From an uncultured Parabacteroides sp. (GTDB lineage: Bacteria > Bacteroidota > Bacteroidia > Bacteroidales > Tannerellaceae): a stretch of DNA of 34,501 bases. The DNA lies in contig UQLN01000050.1 of assembly GCA_900541965.1 (NCBI GenBank), positions 1 through 34,501 on the forward strand. Reading direction: 5' to 3'. Positions 15,461 to 21,766 of the stretch are shown here, piece after piece. Every line of letters starts with the position of its first letter. Positions within the stretch are counted from its first letter, which is position 1. Under the pieces are notes generated by a model. That model was given only the letters and a program-made list of their open reading frames with translations, ran no database searches and was not told the DNA's origin. The position numbers were made by a program, and so were the translations under genes.

Positions 15461-16489
15461 ATGATACGGAAATTATACTTTACAAGTCTGTTGCTTCTTT
15501 TTGCCTCTGTCATTTATGCTCAATATGTCCCGGATGTATTGGGTGGTGATTATTTACGACAAACGATTCAAATGCCGGATGATTATGAAGGAAAAGTGGT
15601 CTGTACGCTTGTCAAGAAACCACAATTACCTGAAACAAAGCAAGCAATCCTCTATATTCATGGATACAACGATTACTTTTTCCAGAAACAATTAGGAGAT
15701 AGTGTAAACGCACATGGATATAACTTTTACGCAATAGATTTAAGAAAATATGGCCGTTCTATCCTACCAAACCAGAATCCTTTCTTTTGCAAAAGCCTGA
15801 AAGAGTATTTTGCAGATATTGATACTGCTCTTACTATCATTCGTGAAGAAGGCAATGATAAAATCCTGTTGATGGCACATTCCACCGGGGGACTTATTAC
15901 GCCTTATTACTTAAACAGTAAACAGGGAAAACTGCCCGTCGACGGATTAATACTAAATAGTCCTTTCCTAAACTGGAATTTCGGATGGACTATGGAAAAT
16001 ATTGTTATTCCTGTCGTTTCTTTTATAGGAAAGCTATTTCCAAACCTGACTGTGCAAGGCTATGGTGATGCTTCGTATGCCCATAGCCTTTTAAAACAAT
16101 TCAAAGGGGAATGGGAATATAATACCGATTGGAAAATGATAAACGGACATCCTAAAAAAGCGGGATGGATACGCGCCATTCAAGAGGCTCAACAAACAGT
16201 ACAAAAAGGTATCGGCCTAAAGTGCCCGGTACTTGTTATGTCGTCCAGCCAGTCTTTCCCGGAAACAAAAGAATGGCATGATGAGTACATGGTTTCCGAT
16301 ATTGTATTGAATGTACACGATATACAAACCTATGGAGAAAAATTAGGAAAATATGTAACACGTGACACCATCCAAAACGGAATCCATGATCTTATTCTTT
16401 CAGAAGAACCCTATCGAAACCATACATATCAAACCATATTCGACTGGTTAAAAAAGACATCTTTTTCCAAAGAGCTATTGGACAGATGA
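15461..16489 (+). CDS. Secreted alpha/beta hydrolase (serine hydrolase, monoacylglycerol-lipase-like)
   Basis: A 342-aa protein with a signal peptide (MIRKLYFTSLLLLFASVIYAQ, cut near residue 20). The fold shows an oxyanion-loop motif LYIHGYND near 67 and the nucleophile Ser141 in MAHSTGGL. A probable acid lies in the C-terminal third, and the catalytic His is probably in NGIHDLIL near 310. The family covers lysophospholipases and monoacylglycerol lipases; the substrate here is unknown. The wzi-like gene follows after 39 nt but has its own promoter overlapping this gene's 3' end. It is divergent from fucO, with 223 bp between the starts. Confidence 0.85.
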   Translation: MIRKLYFTSLLLLFASVIYAQYVPDVLGGDYLRQTIQMPDDYEGKVVCTLVKKPQLPETKQAILYIHGYNDYFFQKQLGDSVNAHGYNFYAIDLRKYGRSILPNQNPFFCKSLKEYFADIDTALTIIREEGNDKILLMAHSTGGLITPYYLNSKQGKLPVDGLILNSPFLNWNFGWTMENIVIPVVSFIGKLFPNLTVQGYGDASYAHSLLKQFKGEWEYNTDWKMINGHPKKAGWIRAIQEAQQTVQKGIGLKCPVLVMSSSQSFPETKEWHDEYMVSDIVLNVHDIQTYGEKLGKYVTRDTIQNGIHDLILSEEPYRNHTYQTIFDWLKKTSFSKELLDR

Positions 16490-16507
16490 TTTTAATATTT
16501 ACCTTTG
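16478..16507 (+). promoter_or_regulatory. Promoter of the wzi-like gene, overlapping the hydrolase stop
   Basis: -33 TTG (16478-16480), a 19-nt spacer and -7 TACCTTTG (16500-16507) form a near-perfect Bacteroidetes promoter. It straddles the hydrolase stop codon at 16487-16489 and predicts a start site near 16514, which excludes a longer wzi start at 16505. Confidence 0.75.
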
Positions 16508-16528
16508 CCGGGTAAAAAATTAAATAAA

Positions 16529-18019
16529 ATGAAAGTCTTCAGGACAATTATTGCAGCAACAGCCCTTTTATATACCGCAAATACATTTGCACAGACAGAG
16601 GAGGTAGAAAATTCTACAAGCTATAGAGCTGATTTATTCGGCTCTGTTGCCACTGGTTCAAATACACCTTTTTGGATGGTTAGTAATCGTTATGGAATAG
16701 TCCCCTTGGAAGCCAATAATGGTTATCTGAATGCAGGTATATTTCACCAGCAATATTTCGGCAAAGGTTTCCGGTGGAGTGCCGGATTGGATTTGGTTGC
16801 AGCAGCCCCCCGGTATAAGAATGTCTATATCCAGCAGGTTTATGCCGAGCTAGGATACAAAAGCCTTTTACTTTCGGTTGGTAGTAAAGAAAGTCATAAA
16901 TCACTATGGGATAATACGCTTAGCTCAGGTGATATAGTTATCTCCCATAATGCACGTCCTATTCCGGAAATAAACCTGAGCATGCCGGAATTTACTGTTA
17001 TCCCCAAAACGAAAGGATGGATGCAAGTAAAATGGGACTTCGCTGTAGGTCGCTCATTTGACACTAAATACCTGGAGCATTTTGCAAACGAACACCAGAC
17101 ATATATTAAAAATGTACTTTGGCATCATAAATCTCTTTATATACAGATTAAAGATACTAAAAACGGTTCTCCTTTCTCCGGAATTATAGGTGTACAGCAT
17201 TGGGCACAATGGGGAGGAACTTCTACTAATCCATATTTCGGTAAGCAACCACAATCTTTCAAAGATTTTATCCGTACGGTTCTTGCAAGAGAGGGCGGAG
17301 ATGATTCATCAGAAATGGATCAGTTGAATGTATTGGGAAACCATTATGGCTCCTATGATTTCAAACTGCAATATACACAACCAAACTGGACGTTATCAGC
17401 GTACTATCAGCATTACTTTGAAGATAAATCAGGTATGACATTCGGCAATGGTACGGATGGTTTATGGGGCATACAATTAGATTTACCTCAATTTCCCTGG
17501 CTACGTAAAGTTGTAACGGAATATCTTATAACCCGTGACCAAAGCGGACCTTTCCACTTCATTGATTTTGACCACAGTGTCCATAAAGGTCCAGGTGGTG
17601 GCAATGATAATTACTATAATAACGGAGAATATGTAACAGGTGTCTCCTATTTTAACCGTGGAATCGGCTCTCCTTTACTGACTTCTCCGGAATATAATAA
17701 AGACGGAACACTCGGTTTTAAAAACAATCGTGTACGCGCTTGGTATTTAGGGGCTGAAGGAGATTTATCACCACAGGTTTCATATCGTTTCATGATGTCT
17801 ATTTCGAACTCTTGGGGTACGCATTCGGCACCATTCTTGAATAACAAGCGGGGAGCTTCCGGAATGATTGACATTAAATACAGACATCCGAAATTAACGG
17901 GATGGGAGTTTACAGGCTCTGTAGCCGGAGATACCGGAAGTTTATATGGCAAGAATCTTGGATTTAGCCTGAGCGTTTGTAAACGAGGTATTTTGAAAAA
18001 TTGGGGAATAACTCAGTAA
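16529..18019 (+). CDS. Wzi-family capsule-assembly-like outer-membrane beta-barrel protein
   Basis: A 496-aa protein starting MKVFRTIIAATALLYTANTFAQ, a clear signal peptide. The rest is rich in alternating aromatic strands (for example YGSYDFKLQYTQPNWTLSAYYQHYFED) and glycine, as in outer-membrane barrels. The pattern fits PF14052, Wzi-type proteins that tether capsule or other surface polysaccharide. The exact ligand in Bacteroidetes is not known. The start at 16529 is chosen because the upstream Met at 16505 lies inside the promoter. It is separate from any capsule operon in the window and ends at a strong shared terminator. Confidence 0.82.
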   Translation: MKVFRTIIAATALLYTANTFAQTEEVENSTSYRADLFGSVATGSNTPFWMVSNRYGIVPLEANNGYLNAGIFHQQYFGKGFRWSAGLDLVAAAPRYKNVYIQQVYAELGYKSLLLSVGSKESHKSLWDNTLSSGDIVISHNARPIPEINLSMPEFTVIPKTKGWMQVKWDFAVGRSFDTKYLEHFANEHQTYIKNVLWHHKSLYIQIKDTKNGSPFSGIIGVQHWAQWGGTSTNPYFGKQPQSFKDFIRTVLAREGGDDSSEMDQLNVLGNHYGSYDFKLQYTQPNWTLSAYYQHYFEDKSGMTFGNGTDGLWGIQLDLPQFPWLRKVVTEYLITRDQSGPFHFIDFDHSVHKGPGGGNDNYYNNGEYVTGVSYFNRGIGSPLLTSPEYNKDGTLGFKNNRVRAWYLGAEGDLSPQVSYRFMMSISNSWGTHSAPFLNNKRGASGMIDIKYRHPKLTGWEFTGSVAGDTGSLYGKNLGFSLSVCKRGILKNWGITQ

Positions 18020-18049
18020 TCTACACAGACAATTAAACTGAAACAAATA

Positions 18050-18106
18050 ATATATTCATAAAAAAGGGAAGGCTGCAAAACAACCTTCCCTTTTTTATGA
18101 ATATAT
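18050..18106. terminator. Bidirectional terminator between the wzi-like gene and plsC
   Basis: A perfect 23-bp stem (18050-18072 with 18084-18106) with an 11-nt loop. The G/C-rich centre (GGGAAGG/CCTTCCC) is flanked by runs of six A or six T, so it can end transcripts on both strands. It lies 4 nt from the plsC stop and 31 nt from the wzi stop. Confidence 0.9.
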
Positions 18107-18109
18107 ATC

Positions 18110-18850
18110 CTATTTATATTTATTCCATAACGCAGAAGCTATAATATCGCGTGTATGATCTGCCATTGCCTGTAAACCTTTATGGGAAGTATCGATTCCT
18201 TCCGTTTCAATCGGAGGATGTATAACCATTTCCATCCGGTGACGATGAATATTTAACGAACCTATAGGCAATACATCAAAAGGACCGTTTAATGTAATCG
18301 GGACAATCGGAAGATGCTGATCTACAGCCATCTGGTAAGCCCCCTTCTTAAAGCGAATCATTTTCCCGTCATAAGTACGTGAACCTTCAGGAAAGACTAC
18401 GACAGAAGCGCCATTCTTCAAACAACGTTCAGCCTCTAATACACTTTTTGCCGCAGCTTTCACCGTAGAATTATCTACAAAAATAAAACCAGCAGCACGG
18501 CAAGCCGCACCGACAAAAGGTATTTTTGCGATACCGGCTTTCATCACCCACTTGATTGGAACTCCAAGGAATCCGTATATTAAAAATATATCAAAAGCTC
18601 CCTGGTGATTAGATACAAACACATACGACTTTTTAGGATCTATATTCTCTCTTCCCCTTACCGTTATAGGGCACAATGCCAAACGGCAAGTTAGCCATGA
18701 CCAAATTTTTCCGGGATAATAGGCGAATACACGCTCACCGCCCAGCAAGCAGCCAATAATAACTGTAACGGCTGTAAGTATGGTAAGTACAATGAAAACC
18801 GGCACCATAAACAGCCATATATAGAGTATGTAGAATATCCGTACCATCAT
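18110..18850 (-). CDS. plsC: 1-acyl-sn-glycerol-3-phosphate acyltransferase
   Basis: Adds the second acyl chain to lysophosphatidic acid to make phosphatidic acid at the inner membrane. The 246-aa protein has an N-terminal membrane helix (about residues 5-32). The acyltransferase motifs follow: NHQGAFD (HX4D catalytic pair), a downstream IPFVGAACRAAGFIFVD block, FPEGSRTYDG for glycerol-phosphate binding, and VPITLNGPFDVLPIG. A longer frame opens at 18871, but the -7 element at 18869-18876 overlaps that start, so MMVRIF at 18850 is used. It could act on another lysophospholipid. Confidence 0.9.
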   Translation of the reverse strand: MMVRIFYILYIWLFMVPVFIVLTILTAVTVIIGCLLGGERVFAYYPGKIWSWLTCRLALCPITVRGRENIDPKKSYVFVSNHQGAFDIFLIYGFLGVPIKWVMKAGIAKIPFVGAACRAAGFIFVDNSTVKAAAKSVLEAERCLKNGASVVVFPEGSRTYDGKMIRFKKGAYQMAVDQHLPIVPITLNGPFDVLPIGSLNIHRHRMEMVIHPPIETEGIDTSHKGLQAMADHTRDIIASALWNKYK

Positions 18851-18868
18851 GTAATCATATTTATAACA

Positions 18869-18876
18869 CAAATATA
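18869..18876 (-). promoter_or_regulatory. -7 element for plsC
   Basis: TATATTTG on the minus strand lies 18 nt before the ATG at 18850. It overlaps the alternative start at 18871, which helps fix the start. The -33 is weak. Confidence 0.55.
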
Positions 18877-18919
18877 AAAGGTAAATTCGAGGGTTTCATC
18901 ATTTTTATTCCAAAATATT

Positions 18920-18949
18920 TTTGCAATCGGGTTATTATTACTTTATTTG
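18920..18949 (+). promoter_or_regulatory. Promoter of the 56-aa membrane protein gene
   Basis: -33 TTTG (18920-18923), an 18-nt spacer and a one-mismatch -7 octamer TTTATTTG (18942-18949), 37 nt before the ATG at 18987. Confidence 0.5.
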
Positions 18950-18986
18950 CGGTAGAAAATAAAAATACATAAAAATATCTATCACC

Positions 18987-19157
18987 ATGAACGAATTGTT
19001 AAAAAATCTGGGGGTAATCATACTCCTTATCGGTGTTATTATCTTAGCTGTACCAGCTTTGAATGGAGGGATATCAAATGGCATCCTTTTAGCTGGTTTA
19101 GGAGTAATTATTCTGGGTTATATCAGTCATATTGTAATTAACAAAAGACTTGATTAA
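18987..19157 (+). CDS. Small two-helix membrane protein (56 aa), unknown function
   Basis: A 56-residue ORF too short for usual length cut-offs. It reads MNELLKNLGV, then a hydrophobic helix (about residues 9-23), a short turn with NGGISNG, and a second helix (about 32-50), ending INKRLD. The pattern is two transmembrane helices in a hairpin, with charged ends. A promoter-like pair precedes it, and a strong terminator starts 19 nt after its TAA, so it looks like a complete monocistronic gene. I do not recognise the family. It is unlikely to be a chance ORF, given the regular hydrophobic pattern and the flanking signals. Confidence 0.75.
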   Translation: MNELLKNLGVIILLIGVIILAVPALNGGISNGILLAGLGVIILGYISHIVINKRLD

Positions 19158-19175
19158 GTAATTGCACACACAGTT

Positions 19176-19219
19176 AAAATAAAAGGAGGCTTCTTAGATA
19201 AGAAGTCTCCTTTTATTTT
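19176..19219. terminator. Terminator after the 56-aa membrane protein gene
   Basis: A 20-bp stem (19176-19195 with 19200-19219), loop AGAT, with a single pair that is G-U in plus-strand RNA. The outer parts are A- and T-rich, so it probably also ends the DUF3467 transcript, whose stop is 18 nt away on the other strand. Confidence 0.88.
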
Positions 19220-19237
19220 GTCACTTACTTTTACAAG

Positions 19238-19531
19238 TCAAGCTTCACCCTTTGGTATGAAATCTCCAAAGTTTGTAGTCTTATTCCCAGTCTGCTCCTC
19301 AAATTTAGACAGATTATCTTGTAAAGCAAACAACAAACGTTTTGCATTATCCGGAGTAAGTATCAAACGACTCTTCACCTGAGCTTTTGCCACTCCTGGC
19401 ACTACCCGGATAAAATCCAATATAAATTCAGATGAAGAATGAGATATGATAGCAAGATTGGCATAAGTGCCCTGAGCCATTTCCTCGGAAAGCTCTATTT
19501 GAATCTCGTTGGTCGGATTGTTATTTTCCAT
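19238..19531 (-). CDS. DUF3467 protein
   Basis: A 97-aa soluble protein matching the DUF3467 pattern: IQIELSEEMAQGTYANLAIISHSSSEFILDFIRVVPGVAKAQVKSRLILTPDNAKRLLFALQDNL. The family is widespread in Bacteroidetes and often lies near rpoBC; its role is unknown. The alternation of strands suggests a small alpha-beta fold. It is preceded by a complex upstream region (19532-19858) containing its own promoter, a terminator and a further promoter. Confidence 0.85.
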   Translation of the reverse strand: MENNNPTNEIQIELSEEMAQGTYANLAIISHSSSEFILDFIRVVPGVAKAQVKSRLILTPDNAKRLLFALQDNLSKFEEQTGNKTTNFGDFIPKGEA

Positions 19532-19560
19532 GATTTTATATATTGATTATTATTTAGAGA

Positions 19561-19592
19561 CAAATATAATATATTAATCAAATATACCCCAA
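19561..19592 (-). promoter_or_regulatory. Promoter of the DUF3467 gene
   Basis: -7 TATATTTG (19568-19561) on the minus strand, 29 nt before the ATG, with TTG (19592-19590) 21 nt further up. A second identical octamer lies at 19579-19586. Confidence 0.5.
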
Positions 19593-19593
19593 T

Positions 19594-19625
19594 AAAAAAG
19601 GCCACCTTCACAGGCAGCCTTTTTT
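19594..19625 (-). terminator. Intrinsic terminator between the AraC and DUF3467 genes
   Basis: A 14-bp stem (19594-19607 with 19612-19625) closes a GTGA tetraloop and ends in six T on the minus strand. Two G-U pairs form only in minus-strand RNA. It lies 233 nt after the AraC-type gene's stop but only about 125 nt after the promoter at 19756-19787, so it may belong mainly to that transcript. Confidence 0.88.
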
Positions 19626-19750
19626 CAGTTGTGTTTTTAATTCTCAATTCTTTAGACCAATGTAAAAAAATACCTTATTGTGTTTTATCGTTATAATCTT
19701 GACGCTTAAACTAAGGTAATACCTTAGTTAGATTTCTTATCTAATATTAA
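19594..19750 (-). ncRNA. Candidate small RNA (or attenuated leader) of about 155 nt
   Basis: A good promoter (19756-19787) and a strong terminator (19594-19625) bracket about 155 nt with no ATG-started ORF on the minus strand. The RNA would begin with two hairpins: TTAGAT/ATCTAA around a 5-nt loop, then AACTAAGGT/ACCTTAGTT (19709-19729). TAAGGTATT occurs again near 19670, so the ACCTTA strand has two possible partners. This could be an independent small RNA, or a leader that controls read-through into the DUF3467 gene. No known RNA family is recognised. Confidence 0.45.
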
Positions 19751-19755
19751 CAATA

Positions 19756-19787
19756 CAAAGGTAAGGGTTTAACAGGCTCCCCCCAAA
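19756..19787 (-). promoter_or_regulatory. Orphan promoter downstream of the AraC-type gene
   Basis: -33 TTTG (19787-19784), a 20-nt spacer and -7 TACCTTTG (19763-19756) on the minus strand form a consensus Bacteroidetes promoter. It predicts a start site near 19749. No gene starts within 200 nt downstream. Confidence 0.75.
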
Positions 19788-19858
19788 TACTTTTTTAGCA
19801 TTATATGATACTTTTCCGTCATTATACGCTTTGCCTTTGAACAAATTCATTACACCCC

Positions 19859-20740
19859 TTAAATTTTAAAGCGTGAATTCAAATATTTCTCTCGATATTC
19901 TGTTGGAGTCATGCCTTTCCGTCGTTTAAATGTTCGGTTAAAATTTGACAAATTATTAAACCCGCATTTATAACATATCTCGGAAATCGTATCACTTGTA
20001 TCCATTAATTTTCTTATCGCCTCAGAAATACGGATATCATTTAAGATATCGATAAAAGTCTTTCCCGTCCATTTTTTCAAAAAACGGGTGAGCGAAGATT
20101 CACTCATACTTACCAAGGAAGCTAATTCTGTAAAAGATATCGTATTATGGTAGTTTTCATGCAAAAAGTACATAATTCTTTTCAATCTGTCATTATCATT
20201 CTCACTAAAATTTTTAACCGTATTCGAAGCGTTTAACTTCCGCACATCAGCATCTAAGGATAAATCCTTCAGAATATTAATCAAACGCAATAAGTTATGA
20301 AAGGATTCGGAACCTTCACTGGTCAGTTTTTGCAACTCAGGCTGTATCTTAACAATAACATCCCTGCTAAACAACAGACCACAAGATGCCTTTTCAAACA
20401 TCTCCTTTATCGTCTTAAAATGACGTTTATTAATCAGGCTATCAAATAAAGATTCATGGAACTGTATCGTTATTTCCTTTATATCTGTAGATGTACAAGT
20501 ATGATTAGAATAAGCGTGTTTAACACCTCCTGCAACCAAGACCAACTCTAAATCGGACATAACATCTACCGAGTCTCCCACTGCACGGATAGCCCCACAC
20601 GCATTCTCGATATAGTTCAATTCAAATACAGAATGGACATGCAACGGATATACAAAACTGCGATTAGACCGTTGCATGACCAAAAAACAATCTTCGGCCG
20701 AAAGAGAAATGCGCTCTTCTAAAATATTAGCATCATCCAT
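19859..20740 (-). CDS. AraC-family transcriptional regulator with N-terminal cupin
   Basis: A 293-aa regulator. The N-terminal half (about 1-130) is a cupin-type sensor (FVYPLHVHSVFELNYIENACG, LVLVAGGVKHAYSNH). The C-terminal 100 residues form the double helix-turn-helix: ISFTELASLVSMSESSLTRFLKKWTGKTFIDILNDIRISEAIRKL, then ISEICYKCGFNNLSNFNRTFKRRKGMTPTEYR. Such proteins usually sense a sugar or other small ligand. It starts 12 nt after the secreted exo/endonuclease-fold enzyme, so the two form one operon. The ligand and targets are unknown. Confidence 0.93.
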   Translation of the reverse strand: MDDANILEERISLSAEDCFLVMQRSNRSFVYPLHVHSVFELNYIENACGAIRAVGDSVDVMSDLELVLVAGGVKHAYSNHTCTSTDIKEITIQFHESLFDSLINKRHFKTIKEMFEKASCGLLFSRDVIVKIQPELQKLTSEGSESFHNLLRLINILKDLSLDADVRKLNASNTVKNFSENDNDRLKRIMYFLHENYHNTISFTELASLVSMSESSLTRFLKKWTGKTFIDILNDIRISEAIRKLMDTSDTISEICYKCGFNNLSNFNRTFKRRKGMTPTEYREKYLNSRFKI

Positions 20741-20752
20741 AGGCCTGATATT

Positions 20753-21616
20753 TTACTGAATAAGCAAAGTTGAAATTACCGGACAATGATCAGAGGGATA
20801 CAAATGATTCAAAGTCTCTGTCAGCACACCGTGGCTAAGCACTTTAATATTCCCTTTTACAAAAATATAATCAATCCATTCACGTTTATCAAAAGGAATA
20901 CGTCCGTAATCATGGAATGTCCATTCCGGTCCATAACGTAATGGAGCCATAGTACGTGTATGTGTCAAATGACGGGAATCACTGGCATTTGTTAAAACCT
21001 GTATCGGTTCATCCTCAGGAGCGGCATTAAAGTCTCCTGTTACAATAGAAGGTAAATTCTTTCCTTTCACTTTTACCTGCTCTAAAACCAGAGAAGCACC
21101 TTCATGACGGGCAACTTTTCCTACATGGTCCAGATGAGTGTTCAGAAAGAAAAATTTCTTGCCTGAAACTTTATCTTTAAGGATAGCCCAGGTCGCCACA
21201 CGTTCGCAGGCAGCATCCCAACCTTTTTTCCCTATTGCATTCATATCTTCAGCCAACCAGAAGTTACCGCTATCTTCTACCGTAAAACGATCTTTCTTGA
21301 AAAAAATTGGAGAATATTCACCTTTTGTTTTACCATCTTCCCGTCCTACGCCCACATAAGTATAACCCGGCAAACGCTCCAATAAATCTGTCAATTGATG
21401 ATGTAATACTTCTTGAGCACCAAATATATCCACATCATAGAATTTTATTACGTTAGCAGCCAAATCTTTCCGATATGTCCACTGATTCTCCTTGTCGTTA
21501 GGCGTATCCATCCGGATATTGAAAGACATCACATTCATCTCATTCTTTGCGCGTTGAGCAAATAAGACATTGGCAGATAACAAAAGTGCAACAAATAAAA
21601 ATAAGATTTTTTTCAT
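20753..21616 (-). CDS. Secreted endonuclease/exonuclease/phosphatase-fold hydrolase
   Basis: A 287-aa secreted protein with a signal peptide (MKKILFLFVALLLSANVLFAQ). The EEP metal-phosphoesterase fold is shown by MSFNIRMD, FGAQEV with the metal-binding Glu, NTHLDHVG with the catalytic His, TGDFNAAP, and the terminal YPSDHCPV. Members cleave phosphodiesters in DNA, inositol phosphates or sphingomyelin; the secreted Bacteroidetes group has no firm substrate. It is the first gene of a two-gene operon with the AraC-type regulator (12-nt gap), which suggests that the regulator controls its own operon. Confidence 0.88.
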   Translation of the reverse strand: MKKILFLFVALLLSANVLFAQRAKNEMNVMSFNIRMDTPNDKENQWTYRKDLAANVIKFYDVDIFGAQEVLHHQLTDLLERLPGYTYVGVGREDGKTKGEYSPIFFKKDRFTVEDSGNFWLAEDMNAIGKKGWDAACERVATWAILKDKVSGKKFFFLNTHLDHVGKVARHEGASLVLEQVKVKGKNLPSIVTGDFNAAPEDEPIQVLTNASDSRHLTHTRTMAPLRYGPEWTFHDYGRIPFDKREWIDYIFVKGNIKVLSHGVLTETLNHLYPSDHCPVISTLLIQ

Positions 21617-21648
21617 ATTTCAAAATATTTAAATTTCATGGTAATACA

Positions 21649-21679
21649 CAAAGATAGAGACTCTCCGGTATTATCCAAA
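21649..21679 (-). promoter_or_regulatory. Promoter of the EEP-hydrolase/AraC operon
   Basis: -33 TTTG (21679-21676), a 19-nt spacer and -7 TATCTTTG (21656-21649) on the minus strand. It lies 33 nt before the ATG at 21616 and just after the rpoC terminator, so the operon has its own promoter. Confidence 0.85.
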
Positions 21680-21715
21680 CTAAAAAAACAAGATACTTCT
21701 TTGTTTTTTCCACAA

Positions 21716-21748
21716 AAAAAGCTGCCTAGAATTTCCAGACAGCTTTTT
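21716..21748 (-). terminator. rpoC operon terminator
   Basis: A 12-bp stem (21716-21727 with 21737-21748), one G-U pair, 9-nt loop, followed by TTTG and a T-rich run on the minus strand. It lies 18 nt after the rpoC stop and ends the long secE-rpoC series. Confidence 0.88.
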
Positions 21749-21766
21749 CTTATTAAACATCACTTT

